The notes: generated by a model from the letters alone, not told the origin. Numbered from the stretch's first letter, positions 24,633-34,281 are shown. The stretch is 64,000 nucleotides of DNA from Micavibrio sp. UBA6929 (GCA_002448815.1 DKAJ01000008.1:13166-77165), one strand, 5' to 3'. Numbers and translations are program-made.

Positions 24633-25181
24633 ATGCGAGGTTTATGTCGTATCGCAGTGATATGTTTATTGGTGGCACTGACGCCATGGAGCCGTTTGGA
24701 CGCATCGGCTGACCTGCGGAGTGCGCCGCATGCGCTGGCGCAGCGTTTTCAGGCATTAGAGGATGCCTTGAATAATCGTGCGCAGCCATTGCAAAAGGTG
24801 CGCGTTTTGCATGATCAGATCAGTCCGAGCGCTATTTTTCAGGTCAGCGTTGATAACCCAACGTTAAGCCCCGCGCAAAATGCAACCCGCTTTGAGCTTG
24901 ATAAGGCAGGGTATATCAATAGCTTTTTGTTAGGTGGTCGTCATGTCGCGGATTATCATGCCTCTATTCAGGTTGTGTCTATTGATCCTGATGTGCGTAG
25001 CGGCCAGATGATTTCAACGATTTTGCTTGAGGAAAGCGGCGCGGTTATGGATGCGCGTTACCGTGGGCAGCGCGGGCGTGATTTTATCAGCCATACGGTA
25101 TGCCGATCTGTGCATGGGCGTAACCTGCAAATTTTATCTAGCTCTTGCGATACTGCGGTATCTTATAATAATCCCGTTTAA
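24633..25181 (+). CDS. Secreted protein of unknown function, copy B
   Basis: I choose the ATG at 24633 because GAGGG stands eight bases before it and the signal peptide (MRGLCRIAVICLLVALTPWS) then starts directly; an ATG at 24612 would add seven residues. The mature part has an alpha/beta pattern with QRFQALEDALNNR near the start. It ends with a Cys-x(n)-Cys pair (VCRSVHGR ... SSCDTAVSY), similar to the preceding gene, and may have an NTF2/SnoaL-like fold, which I cannot prove. It lies 95 bp after copy A and 85 bp before fliQ. Confidence 0.5.
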   Translation: MRGLCRIAVICLLVALTPWSRLDASADLRSAPHALAQRFQALEDALNNRAQPLQKVRVLHDQISPSAIFQVSVDNPTLSPAQNATRFELDKAGYINSFLLGGRHVADYHASIQVVSIDPDVRSGQMISTILLEESGAVMDARYRGQRGRDFISHTVCRSVHGRNLQILSSSCDTAVSYNNPV

Positions 25182-25266
25182 AGACGTATGATGCGCGTGT
25201 GGACAACGAGCAAGCAGGGCCGAGGTTTCCTTGTGCTGTGGCCTGTGTTTGGTTCATAATGTCTGC

Positions 25267-25533
25267 ATGAATGAAACCGAAATCATCGAAACCGCGCGTG
25301 AGGCGCTTTTGCTTTGTATCGAGCTTGGCGCGCCAACATTGCTTGTTGGGTTGCTTGTCGGGGTGAGCGTTGCCCTGTTGCAGGCATTGACCCAAATTCA
25401 GGAAATTACGCTTGTTTTCGTACCAAAGATTTTGGCGATCTTTTTGGCTTTGTTTATTTTTCTTCCTGGCATGATGAAAACATTGACCGTGTTTATGGAG
25501 ACCTTGATGGACCGCATGATCGGTCTGGGGTAG
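25267..25533 (+). CDS. fliQ: Flagellar export apparatus protein FliQ
   Basis: From the ATG at 25267 this is an 88-aa protein with two membrane helices and the family core LVGLLVGVSVALLQALTQIQ, then TLVFVPKILAIFLALFIFLP. The 12 residues in the open frame upstream lack similarity, so I do not use them. It forms the export gate with FliP and FliR and is immediately followed by fliR (7 bp). Confidence 0.94.
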   Translation: MNETEIIETAREALLLCIELGAPTLLVGLLVGVSVALLQALTQIQEITLVFVPKILAIFLALFIFLPGMMKTLTVFMETLMDRMIGLG

Positions 25534-25540
25534 GGCGGAT

Positions 25541-26311
25541 ATGGAAGCCACCCTCACAGAGTTTCTTAGCACTGGTGTTTTTGCCTTTATTCTGACATTT
25601 GTGCGCCTTGGCAGTGCCTTTATGATTATGCCGGGTTTAGGCGATTCCTTCGTGCCCGAGCGCATTCGCCTGTGGACGGCGCTGTCGATTAGCTTTGTTT
25701 TAATGCCGATCACGGCAGATTACCTGCCTGCAGAAATGCCCAGTACGTTTGGCTTGGTTGTTCTCGTTTTTCTTGAGTTTTTGATTGGCTTATTTTTTGG
25801 CACGATTGCTCGCATCTTTATGATGGCTACGGATACGGCAGGTATGGTGATTTCAACGATGTCTGGCTTGGGTAGTGCACAGGTCTTTAACCCGTCTTTG
25901 GCAACGCAGGGGTCGTTGGTTGGTGCGTTTTTGTCGATTACGGGGGTGACATTGCTGTTTACAGCGGATTTGCACCATCTGTTGATTGCAGGGGCGCTGG
26001 ATAGTTATCAGACTTTCCCTGTGCAGGAAGTGCCTGATTTGGGTTCTATGGCGGAGTTTGTGGCGAAGGTTGTCTCTGCCAGTTTTGCCATCGGCGTGAA
26101 GATGAGCGCGCCTTTTATTGTGCTGACGTTGTTGATGTATGTCGGGATGGGCGTTTTATCGCGCGTAATGCCGCAGGTTCAGGTGTTTATGCTTGCATTG
26201 CCATTGCAGGTTCTTTTGTCGGTGATCTTGATGGGGTTAAGCCTATCGGCCTTGTTTGCGTATTGGCTATCGCAGTTCGAGCAAGGCATGATCTTTTTGT
26301 TAAGCCCTTAG
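25541..26311 (+). CDS. fliR: Flagellar export apparatus protein FliR
   Basis: The 256-aa integral membrane protein has about six helices and the family pattern FVRLGSAFMIMPGLGDSFVP, EFLIGLFFGTIARIFMMATD, MSGLGSAQVFNPSLATQGSL and PFIVLTLLMYVGMGVLSRVM, with PQVQVFMLALPLQVLLSV near the C-terminus. It lies between fliQ and flhB. Confidence 0.95.
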   Translation: MEATLTEFLSTGVFAFILTFVRLGSAFMIMPGLGDSFVPERIRLWTALSISFVLMPITADYLPAEMPSTFGLVVLVFLEFLIGLFFGTIARIFMMATDTAGMVISTMSGLGSAQVFNPSLATQGSLVGAFLSITGVTLLFTADLHHLLIAGALDSYQTFPVQEVPDLGSMAEFVAKVVSASFAIGVKMSAPFIVLTLLMYVGMGVLSRVMPQVQVFMLALPLQVLLSVILMGLSLSALFAYWLSQFEQGMIFLLSP

Positions 26312-26326
26312 GAGTATAATAGAGAG

Positions 26327-27409
26327 ATGGCTGAAGGCGAAGAGCAGGATAATGCACAGAAAACCGAAGAACCCACCCCCAAGAAACTGCAAGAGGCACG
26401 CAAGAAGGGGCAGGTTCCCCTGTCGCGCGAGGTTAATAACTGGTTGATGTTATTTGCGGGCACGATGGTGATTACAGCGATGGCGGGAACCGTTTTCGGC
26501 GATATGAGCGAAATCCTAACCGCCTATATTGAAAAGTCCTATGCCTTTCCTGTTGGGGCGGGCGGTGTAAAAATTGCGCTTGGTGAAGGATTTAAGCATG
26601 TGATGGCCATTTTGGCGTTGCCATTTCTATTTTTACTGATCGTAGCGTTTCTATCGCCATTTTTGCAGATTGGGCCTTTGTGGGCGCCAGAATCTATTCA
26701 GCCGTCGTTGTCGAAAATATCCCCCGCAAGCGGCGTTAAGCGTTTGTTTTCTATGCGCTCGTTGATGGAGTTCGCAAAAGGGATTTTGAAAATCACGGTT
26801 GTTTCGCTGGTTGGTATTGTGATTATGAAGCCATATTTTGGCCAGTTCGAGCATTTAATCGGTCTGCCGATCCCTTATCTTATGGATGAACTTCACGCCC
26901 TGATTTTTAAGATGATGGTCGGCATTTTGATTACGCTTTTGATTATTGCGCTGATTGATCTGGTCTACCAGCGACACGAGCACCATCAGAAAATGCGCAT
27001 GACCAAGCAAGAGGTCAAAGACGAGCATAAGCAATCAGAAGGTGATCCGCATGTGAAGGCACGTCTGCGCCAATTACGATCCGAGCGTGCGCGCCAGCGT
27101 ATGATGCAAAATGTTCCTAGCGCTGATGTTGTGATTACAAACCCGACGCACTTTTCGATTGCGCTGAAATATGATCCTGAAACGATGGAAGCGCCGCTAT
27201 GCGTTGCGAAGGGGATTGATGAGGTTGCCTTGCGCATTCGAGAAGTCGCCAAAGAACATGATATTATCCTGTTTGAAAACAGGCCTCTTGCGCGTGCGCT
27301 GTATGATACGGTGGAGATCGATGAATCAATCCCAACCGAACATTACAAGGCTGTCGCCGAAGTTATTTCCTATGTTTTCAAGATGCGCGGCGGTGTTGGC
27401 GCGCGTTAA
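26327..27409 (+). CDS. flhB: Flagellar export switch protein FlhB
   Basis: The 360-aa protein begins with a soluble segment with KTEEPTPKKLQEARKKGQVP, then four membrane helices (about 35-205). The cytoplasmic domain has the autocleavage motif NPTH (in VVITNPTHFSIALKYD) and ends with HYKAVAEVISYVFKM. It switches export specificity from rod/hook to filament, together with FliK. It is 15 bp after fliR, and a short stand-alone FlhB C-domain-like gene lies near fliO. Confidence 0.96.
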   Translation: MAEGEEQDNAQKTEEPTPKKLQEARKKGQVPLSREVNNWLMLFAGTMVITAMAGTVFGDMSEILTAYIEKSYAFPVGAGGVKIALGEGFKHVMAILALPFLFLLIVAFLSPFLQIGPLWAPESIQPSLSKISPASGVKRLFSMRSLMEFAKGILKITVVSLVGIVIMKPYFGQFEHLIGLPIPYLMDELHALIFKMMVGILITLLIIALIDLVYQRHEHHQKMRMTKQEVKDEHKQSEGDPHVKARLRQLRSERARQRMMQNVPSADVVITNPTHFSIALKYDPETMEAPLCVAKGIDEVALRIREVAKEHDIILFENRPLARALYDTVEIDESIPTEHYKAVAEVISYVFKMRGGVGAR

Positions 27410-27448
27410 AGTCTTTGTATTTATTGATGATTATGGCATGATGTGGGC

Positions 27449-29968
27449 ATGAATCTAGACCATCATGAATTTGTATCGCGGCACTATGCCACATCTAAGC
27501 CCGAAGCCCAGCCAGAGCCACAAGCGCCAATGCGCAGAACCGGGCGCAGTATTTGGGTTTGCGGCATTATTTTTGCCGCGATTACCGGTGTGTTTTCTGG
27601 TGTCAGTTGGGCCGTTCAGGATACGCTGTGGCTGTGCGCTCTTACCGGCGGGAGCGCCATTGGCAGCGCCATCGCAGGGTTTTTCCTTGTGCGCACATTA
27701 ATGCGCAAAACAGGGCGCGAGCATAATTACGGCATGATGAAAGAGATCTTCGAGGGCAGCCGCGGTGCGCGCCTTGTGACAGATCATTCAAAAGAAACGC
27801 TTTATTTTAATAAGAAGTTTGAACGCCTATGTCGCGGTGTGGGGCCTGCATCGCTTCAGACGCTGGCACGCTTGTTTGAAAATGACGAGGGATGCGCAGC
27901 AGCATTTGATCGTTTAATGGGGCAGGCTTCGCATGGATCAACAGATTCTGTTGATTTGTTTTCCAAACATGAAGATGCCGAGCGCTGGTTCAGTATTACT
28001 GTGCAACCTGTTCCGGGGTATCCGGATTTTGTGCATTGGCGCATTGATGACGTGACGCAGCAACATACAGTTGACCGCGCCATCCGCGAAGAGCGCGAGA
28101 AGCTCATTGATTTTACCGATAATGCACCTGTTGGGTTTTTCTCGCTGGATGAAAATGGCGCGTTTGTGTTTGCGAATGCGACCTTTGCGCGCTGGGTGGG
28201 TGAGGATTTACGTCATTTGCTTTCGACAGGGCGGTTGCACACATATTTGATTGACCCGCCAAAGGATGTAAAACCGTATGATCTGACGACAGATGGTAAT
28301 GCCCGTCAGGTGGTTGAGGTCAAGATGAAAGGGCCAGGCGGTAAAGCCTTTTTGGCGTCGATTAACCAGATTGTCGTGATCGAGGATGGTGGCCATGTGC
28401 GCACGCGCGCGGTTGTGCGTGATTTGACTGGCGAGCGTGAAATGCGCAAAGCCCTTGAAGCCTCGGAAGATCGTTTCCAGCGTTTCTTTGAGGAAGCACC
28501 GCTTGGCATTATTCAGGTGGATGACCGCGGTTTGATTAGTGATTGCAACTATGCCTTTGCCGAGATGATGGGAAAAAGCATTGATGATATTCAGCAAACG
28601 GAATTTGAACGCTGGCTGAGCGCCGAGGACCTTGAGCGCGTTATGATGGAAATTGGCCGCATTAGTGTTGACCGCCATCACGAGGCACTGGAAGTCACAC
28701 TGAAAGGGCGGAATGATAAAATTGTTACGGCGCAGATGTATGCACGTAAATTCCAAGGTAGCCACAGCACTGTGCTGCACTTTATTGACGTGACCGAGAA
28801 AAAATCTCTTGAGGCACAATTTGTTCAGTCACAAAAGATGCAAGCGATTGGTCAGCTTGCAGGCGGCGTAGCACATGACTTTAACAACCTTTTGACGGCG
28901 ATTATCGGGTATTGTGATCTCTTGCAATTACGCCATAAGCCCGGCGATCCGTCTTTTGCCGATATTAAACAAGTCGAACAAAACGCACAGCGCGCAGCCG
29001 CGCTCGTTCGTCAGCTTTTGGCCTTTTCACGTCAGCAAACCTTGCAGCCTAAGATGCATGATGTCACTGATATTTTGACGGAAGTATCGCATTTGTTGCG
29101 CCGTCTTATTGGCGTCAGTATCGAGCTTGATTTGATCCATGGGCATGATCTTGCGCTTGTTAAGGTTGATGAACGCCAGATGGAGCAAGTCCTTATTAAC
29201 CTTGCCGTGAATGCACGTGATGCGATGGGCGGCACGGGACATTTAACGATTGAAACGGATAACTATACGAACGCGGAAGTGATTGAGCTTGTATCCGAAG
29301 ATTTGCCTGCAGGGGACTGGGTGCGCATTCGTGTTCGTGATACAGGCTGCGGCATTTCAAAAGAAAACCTTTCCCGCATTTTTGAACCGTTCTTTACCAC
29401 GAAAGAGGTCGGTGAGGGCACGGGATTAGGTCTTGCGACCGTATACGGGATTGTGCGTCAGACGGGCGGCTTTTTGGATGTTGAAAGTGAAGTGGGCGAG
29501 GGGACTAGCTTTGTGATCTACCTGCCGCAAACACTGGATAATAAAGACGCTGAAGAAGAAAAGGCAGCGCAGGTCGTTGAAGAGGTTACAGCCGACCTTA
29601 CAGGCAGCGAGCGTATCTTATTGGTTGAAGATGAAGACGCCGTGCGTACATTCTCGCAGCGGGCGCTGACGAATAAAGGGTATGAGGTTTTTGCTGCCGA
29701 ATCGGGTGATGCCGCATGGGAAATGTTTGAAAGCGGCGAAGTTGATCGCCTTGATTTGATGGTCACTGACGTTGTAATGCCGGGCATGGACGGGCCATCA
29801 TTGGTGAAGAAAGTGCGCGAGAAATATCCTGACTTAAAGGTGGTGTTTATGTCGGGTTATACCGAGGATAAATTGGCAGATCATCAAGGCGAGGATATTC
29901 ACTTCTTGCCAAAGCCATTTACCCTGAAGCAGCTTGCTGCGAAGGTTAAAGACATCCTTCAGGAATAG
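27449..29968 (+). CDS. cckA: CckA-type hybrid sensor histidine kinase
   Basis: This product (839 aa from the ATG at 27449) has two N-terminal membrane helices (about 35-85), three PAS-like segments (about 100-205, 220-330, 340-450) and a HisKA domain with the phosphorylated His in QLAGGVAHDFNNLLTAIIGY (about 476). It also has an ATPase domain (NLAVNARDAM, DTGCGISKENLSRIFEPFF, GTGLGLATVYG) and a C-terminal receiver (LLVEDEDAVR, MVTDVVMPGMDGPSL, LPKPFTLKQL). It matches CckA, the kinase at the head of the ChpT-CtrA relay that controls the cell cycle and flagellar genes. Its place directly after flhB fits the order known in Caulobacter, which supports the name. Confidence 0.85.
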   Translation: MNLDHHEFVSRHYATSKPEAQPEPQAPMRRTGRSIWVCGIIFAAITGVFSGVSWAVQDTLWLCALTGGSAIGSAIAGFFLVRTLMRKTGREHNYGMMKEIFEGSRGARLVTDHSKETLYFNKKFERLCRGVGPASLQTLARLFENDEGCAAAFDRLMGQASHGSTDSVDLFSKHEDAERWFSITVQPVPGYPDFVHWRIDDVTQQHTVDRAIREEREKLIDFTDNAPVGFFSLDENGAFVFANATFARWVGEDLRHLLSTGRLHTYLIDPPKDVKPYDLTTDGNARQVVEVKMKGPGGKAFLASINQIVVIEDGGHVRTRAVVRDLTGEREMRKALEASEDRFQRFFEEAPLGIIQVDDRGLISDCNYAFAEMMGKSIDDIQQTEFERWLSAEDLERVMMEIGRISVDRHHEALEVTLKGRNDKIVTAQMYARKFQGSHSTVLHFIDVTEKKSLEAQFVQSQKMQAIGQLAGGVAHDFNNLLTAIIGYCDLLQLRHKPGDPSFADIKQVEQNAQRAAALVRQLLAFSRQQTLQPKMHDVTDILTEVSHLLRRLIGVSIELDLIHGHDLALVKVDERQMEQVLINLAVNARDAMGGTGHLTIETDNYTNAEVIELVSEDLPAGDWVRIRVRDTGCGISKENLSRIFEPFFTTKEVGEGTGLGLATVYGIVRQTGGFLDVESEVGEGTSFVIYLPQTLDNKDAEEEKAAQVVEEVTADLTGSERILLVEDEDAVRTFSQRALTNKGYEVFAAESGDAAWEMFESGEVDRLDLMVTDVVMPGMDGPSLVKKVREKYPDLKVVFMSGYTEDKLADHQGEDIHFLPKPFTLKQLAAKVKDILQE

Positions 29969-29983
29969 TTTTTTATAACAAAT

Positions 29984-29998
29984 GTTTCTTTTTTGTTC
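29984..29998 (+). promoter_or_regulatory. Candidate LexA (SOS) box upstream of recA
   Basis: GTTT-N7-GTTC differs from the alphaproteobacterial SOS box GTTC-N7-GTTC by one base. It is upstream of a TTGACG at 30006-30011 that could be the -35 element of recA. A 6-bp inverted repeat TTGTTC/GAACAA also spans the area. Confidence 0.45.
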
Positions 29999-30118
29999 TT
30001 TTTTCTTGACGCGAGAACAAAAGTCGTACATCTTGATGTGCATAAGGCCGCAGGGAATGTAATGTCGTGTTGACGCACCTGCGCTATCACTGTAATTCAG
30101 GAAGAAGGAAATATATTC

Positions 30119-31213
30119 ATGGCAACAGTAACACCGCTAAAGGCAGATCAAAAAATGGCAAACGCAAATCCTGAAAAACAAAAAGCATTAGACGCAGCGC
30201 TTTCTCAAATCGAGCGCGCATTTGGTAAGGGCTCTATTATGAAGCTCAGCGGTGATGAAAACCCTATCGCGGTTGAATCTGTTTCAACGGGCTCTTTGGG
30301 ATTGGATATTGGCCTTGGGATTGGCGGTCTGCCACGCGGCCGTATTGTAGAAGTTTACGGCCCAGAAAGCTCTGGTAAAACGACATTGGCACTGCACGTG
30401 ATTGCCGAGGCACAAAAGGCAGGTGGGACATGTGCAATTGTCGATGCGGAGCATGCCCTTGACCCATCTTACGCAGCCAAATTAGGCGTGAATGTTGAAG
30501 ACCTGTTGATCTCGCAGCCTGATGCAGGCGAACAAGCCCTTGAAATCGCCGATACACTTGTGCGCAGTGGTGCGCTTGATGTTTTGGTTGTCGATTCTGT
30601 TGCGGCGCTTGTACCGCGCGCAGAACTAGAAGGGGATATGGGCGATTCTCACGTTGGCTTGCAGGCACGTTTGATGTCACAGGCCTTGCGTAAGTTGACT
30701 GGTTCTATTTCACGTTCACGCACAGTTGTGATCTTCATTAACCAGATCCGTATGAAAATTGGTGTGATGTTTGGATCGCCAGAAACAACAACAGGCGGTA
30801 ATGCCTTGAAGTTCTACTCGTCAGTGCGCCTTGATATTCGCCGCATTGGTGCTATTAAAAACAAAGACGAGGTTGTCGGCAACCAAACCCGCGTTAAGGT
30901 TGTTAAAAACAAAATGGCGCCTCCGTTCCGCCAGATTGAATTTGATATCATGTATGGCGAGGGGATTTCTAAACGTGGGGAGCTCTTAGACCTAGGTGTG
31001 AATGCAGGTTTGGTTGAAAAATCTGGCGCATGGTTCTCATATGATGGGCAGCGCATTGGCCAAGGGCGCGAGAATTCTAAGACATTCTTGAAAGAAAATC
31101 CTGAGCTTGCCGCAAAGTTGGAGCAGCAAATTCGCGCGAATGCAGGGCTGGTTTCTGAGGCGATGTTAGTTGGCCCTGAAAGCGGTGAAGATAAAGAAAA
31201 AGATAGCGAGTAA
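30119..31213 (+). CDS. recA: Recombinase RecA
   Basis: The 364-aa protein has the Walker A motif GPESSGKTT, LDVLVVDSVAALVPRAELEG (Walker B), LMSQALRKLTGSISRSRTVVIF and FINQIRMKIGVMFGSPETTT. It drives strand exchange and LexA cleavage. An AGAAGGAA ribosome site precedes the ATG. The length is normal and it ends with an acidic tail. A terminator follows at 31240. Confidence 0.98.
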   Translation: MATVTPLKADQKMANANPEKQKALDAALSQIERAFGKGSIMKLSGDENPIAVESVSTGSLGLDIGLGIGGLPRGRIVEVYGPESSGKTTLALHVIAEAQKAGGTCAIVDAEHALDPSYAAKLGVNVEDLLISQPDAGEQALEIADTLVRSGALDVLVVDSVAALVPRAELEGDMGDSHVGLQARLMSQALRKLTGSISRSRTVVIFINQIRMKIGVMFGSPETTTGGNALKFYSSVRLDIRRIGAIKNKDEVVGNQTRVKVVKNKMAPPFRQIEFDIMYGEGISKRGELLDLGVNAGLVEKSGAWFSYDGQRIGQGRENSKTFLKENPELAAKLEQQIRANAGLVSEAMLVGPESGEDKEKDSE

Positions 31214-31239
31214 ACGCCGTTTTTGATGTATGGATTTTG

Positions 31240-31272
31240 AAACGCCCTGCGCATCATGCGGGGCGTTTTTTT
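31240..31272 (+). terminator. Rho-independent terminator of recA
   Basis: ACGCCCTGC and GCGGGGCGT pair around a GCATCAT loop, followed by seven T residues. It lies 27 bp after the recA stop and before the convergent glycosyltransferase gene. Confidence 0.88.
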
Positions 31273-31339
31273 GTGGGTTAAGGCGTTGTATGCGGCATGT
31301 TTTATATTTAGGACAGCGTGGCGTTGGTGTGAGTACCCA

Positions 31340-32194
31340 TTAGCGCCAGTAATATGACCCGCGCAGCCATGCGAATTGTAACCCCGCGATACCATCAAGA
31401 AAACCAAGGCAAAGAATATAGCAATGCGTGAAGGCCGTGATGGCCTTGATGGGGGCGGGCATGCTCTTGAATAGGTTTTTTAGGCGTGCGCGCATGCGGT
31501 TATCTTCTTGAGGCCATGCTTGGTGCTTGTCCATATAATCTTCCCACGCGGCGTAGCGTTGGTGGCGTTCGCGCCATTTATTAATATTCTCGCATGCATA
31601 GTGCCATAGCGGCGGGCGGAGCTTACCAATTCTACGCGTTGTAAAGGGCTCTTTTAAAACAGGTTGGTAATGGCCTTCGATTTCACCCATAAAGGCGCTG
31701 GCTGGCAGGTCATTGACGGCAGGGAACGCCATTTCATGACGATTGAAGAGTGCGATTTTATTGTTTTTTAAACCAAAGTTGAGCGGTTTATTCTTCCAGA
31801 TATATTGCCCACGTATAAAATAGCCTGCAATATTTGCGGCTTGTTCGCTTTGTCCTATGGTGCGCAACGCGCTCACTAATTTGGGTGTCATGACTTCGTC
31901 GGCATCAATGAAAAAGACCCAATCATGGTGAATGTGCTGCGCAAAGTGATCAAGGCAGTATTGGCGTTTTTTCGGGTATTGTCCGTTCCATTCAAATGGG
32001 ATGACTGTGGCGCTATGGTGGTGGGCGATTTGTTGCGTTTGATCGTCGCTGTTTGAATCGACGACGATGATATGTTCGAAATCACTGAGTGATTTTAGGC
32101 ATCGCGCGATGTTGTGTTCCTCATTCTTGGTGGTGATGATCACCGTAATGGGAAGCTTTTGCGGGCGGTGTAGGGACGAATAACGAATAGCCAT
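31340..32194 (-). CDS. Glycosyltransferase family 2 (LPS core type)
   Basis: This 284-aa GT-A fold enzyme has PITVIITTKNEEHNIARCL at the N-terminus, then HIIVVDSNSDDQTQ and the metal-binding WVFFIDADE (D-x-D), the pattern seen in WaaE/KdtX-like beta-glucosyltransferases of LPS core synthesis. The second half has a helical stretch (RHQRYAAWEDYMDK) and a C-terminal hydrophobic segment (ITAFTHCYILCLGFLDGIAG) that may associate with the membrane. It is the last gene of a minus-strand polysaccharide cluster. The acceptor is not determinable here. Confidence 0.8.
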   Translation of the reverse strand: MAIRYSSLHRPQKLPITVIITTKNEEHNIARCLKSLSDFEHIIVVDSNSDDQTQQIAHHHSATVIPFEWNGQYPKKRQYCLDHFAQHIHHDWVFFIDADEVMTPKLVSALRTIGQSEQAANIAGYFIRGQYIWKNKPLNFGLKNNKIALFNRHEMAFPAVNDLPASAFMGEIEGHYQPVLKEPFTTRRIGKLRPPLWHYACENINKWRERHQRYAAWEDYMDKHQAWPQEDNRMRARLKNLFKSMPAPIKAITAFTHCYILCLGFLDGIAGLQFAWLRGSYYWR

Positions 32195-32215
32195 GATTTT
32201 AAGGGGGTAAGCAGG

Positions 32216-33037
32216 TTAAGACGTGCGGCGTAGTGAATGCACACCATATCCTGTCATGGCGCCAATCGCAATGCAGATAAGGATCAGCATCGCGCGCGGT
32301 GGCCATTGGGGTTTGTAATGTGCGCTGGCAGGTTCGATGATATTAGCCGAGAAGGGCTGATTGATGGCGCTGAACATTAAGATGCGTTCTTGCTCTTGCA
32401 GCAGGTCGCCCATGACGCGTTTATGGTCTGTTTGCTGGATGGTGCTGATTTGGGCTTTGAGGTGATCTTTGCGCTCTTGGGCGCTGATTTGTTTGGCAGC
32501 GCGAATTTTTTGATCGGTGGCGCTGTGCAGTCTTGAAAGCAGATAAACGGCAAAGTCGGGTGATGGATGCCAGTATTCTAATTTTTTGATGGGCGTGACG
32601 CCGACGGCCGATATTTTGACCTGTTTTTTAAGATATGCGCTGATTTTTTCAGGTGTCCATGATGTGACGTGCGGGGTGAATGAAAAGCGCACATCCTTTG
32701 TGATTCCGTCGATGATTTTCGGGTCAGACATGATGATGCGCGCAGTGCTAGGCCCGGTGAGGGTTGTGATGAATTGTTCAAAATAAACGGAACTACTGCT
32801 GCCAGAGGCACTGGCGAGGAGGCGTAAAATCGCCATGTTCTTATCATCCGGTGCGGATTTATTAGTGTGGTTTAAGTTTTCAGCCGGCGCAAGGAGCATT
32901 GTTGCACGCGTCGCGGGAATGGCGGTGATGATAACGATGCAGGCCGCGATGGCGCCAAGCAGCGCGCCGATCAGAATATGTTTTTTTGCATGGCGGGCGG
33001 CGCGCATGATATCGGACAGGGTGATGGTTTCTGTCAT
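32216..33037 (-). CDS. Wzz/GumC-like polysaccharide chain-length regulator
   Basis: From the ATG at 33037 (ATGA overlap with the upstream gene) the product is 273 aa. It has an N-terminal membrane helix (ILIGALLGAIAACIVIITAI), a periplasmic region with a coiled coil (about 165-220) and a C-terminal helix (AMLILICIAIGAMTGYGVHS) preceded by PQWPPR, matching the proline-rich Wzz signature before TM2. The longer open frame upstream is inside the preceding gene and is rejected. No tyrosine-kinase domain is present. It probably sets the length of an O-antigen or exopolysaccharide. Confidence 0.75.
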   Translation of the reverse strand: MTETITLSDIMRAARHAKKHILIGALLGAIAACIVIITAIPATRATMLLAPAENLNHTNKSAPDDKNMAILRLLASASGSSSSVYFEQFITTLTGPSTARIIMSDPKIIDGITKDVRFSFTPHVTSWTPEKISAYLKKQVKISAVGVTPIKKLEYWHPSPDFAVYLLSRLHSATDQKIRAAKQISAQERKDHLKAQISTIQQTDHKRVMGDLLQEQERILMFSAINQPFSANIIEPASAHYKPQWPPRAMLILICIAIGAMTGYGVHSLRRTS

Positions 33038-34281
33038 GGGGCTGGCCCTAGGTCGGGTTCGATGACTGTCCATGCGCGTTTGACCCATGCCTCGATCGAT
33101 TGTTTGGGCATGTATGTTTGTGCGGCTTTCATGGCGCCTTTTTGTGCGTTGAACCACTGGTCGCTGCTGTGGAGGTAGCTGCTGATTGCGGCGGCAAGTG
33201 CCTTGGGATCGCCTTGTGGTAAGACATGACCTGCTTCAAAATCTTCGATGGACTTCGCGGTTTCGCAGGCGGAAGGGCCGACAAAAATACATGGGCGTCC
33301 TGCTGCGTAGGCGGAGTAGAGTTTGCACGGGACAAGCAATCCTGCGGCATCTTCGTGCATAGAGATCAGGTGGAGGTCACCGCTTTGCATGATATCGCTG
33401 AGATGTGCGTTGGGCTGGTATGGCATGAGGCGAATGTTGTCGAGCTGCTTTTGACTGCGGCGCTTGGCAAGCTCGTCATGGCCTTTGCCTTCGCCGACGA
33501 ATACAAATTCGATATTAGGTTCGTCTTTTTGTAAGATTGCGGCGGCGTCGATGATTGTATCAATTGGGTGTGCTAGGCCAAGGTTGCCAGCATATAAAAC
33601 GCGGAATCGTGGGCTGCTTTTGATTTGTTGCTCGGGCGGCTTTGAATAAGATTTACTATAGATATGCGGCGGCGCACTGGGTTTATTTGTGCCCTTGGCA
33701 AGGGCAGGGTTAACCAGTTCTAGATCGGGCCAGTTGGGAATAAATGTAATCAGGCGCGGGTCGTGGCCTTCGTTAGATAAAATGCGCCCCATGCAGCGTC
33801 CAATCACAATGATGCGGTCACATGCGGCCAAGGCATTTTGCGTTTTGCGTTTGAGCATATGCATCAAACCATTTGGCAGGTGCGTTCCTAAAACCGGCAG
33901 TAAATCCGGATACATATCCTGACACCAGTGGATATGGCGTGATTTTTTGCGGCGTGCAATAAATTGACCTGCAAGGATAGAGAGCGGCGGGTCTGTCATG
34001 CTGACCACGATGTGGTTTGATGGTTGTTTTAGCGCGGCGAGCGAGAGCTTGAGCAGTGCCCATAAATATCCAAGTGCAGATTTGGGTTTTTGCGTGCCTT
34101 TGACGCGAATTACCCGAATTGCGCCGTCACGTTCTTGTGTGCTTTTATCGCCGCAGGTTACGACTGTTACGCGCCATCCTTCACGGGCAAAGGCGCGCGC
34201 GAGGTCGCGCAGTAATCGGCCAGTAGCGCCGCGCATTGGCGGGTAAACGCGGTTAATAAATAGAATGGACGGCCGTTGCAT
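33034..34281 (-). CDS. Glycosyltransferase family 4
   Basis: The 415-aa GT-B fold enzyme has FINRVYPPMRGATGRLLRDL at the N-terminus and a C-terminal donor-binding half (RVLYAGNLGLAHPIDTIIDA, VFVGEGKGHDELAKR and the E-x7-E-like region GLLVPCKLYSAYAAGRPCIF). It resembles WcaI/WbuB-type enzymes that transfer sugars onto polyprenyl-linked intermediates. The ATGA overlap with the Wzz-like gene shows coupling. Confidence 0.82.
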   Translation of the reverse strand: MQRPSILFINRVYPPMRGATGRLLRDLARAFAREGWRVTVVTCGDKSTQERDGAIRVIRVKGTQKPKSALGYLWALLKLSLAALKQPSNHIVVSMTDPPLSILAGQFIARRKKSRHIHWCQDMYPDLLPVLGTHLPNGLMHMLKRKTQNALAACDRIIVIGRCMGRILSNEGHDPRLITFIPNWPDLELVNPALAKGTNKPSAPPHIYSKSYSKPPEQQIKSSPRFRVLYAGNLGLAHPIDTIIDAAAILQKDEPNIEFVFVGEGKGHDELAKRRSQKQLDNIRLMPYQPNAHLSDIMQSGDLHLISMHEDAAGLLVPCKLYSAYAAGRPCIFVGPSACETAKSIEDFEAGHVLPQGDPKALAAAISSYLHSSDQWFNAQKGAMKAAQTYMPKQSIEAWVKRAWTVIEPDLGPAP

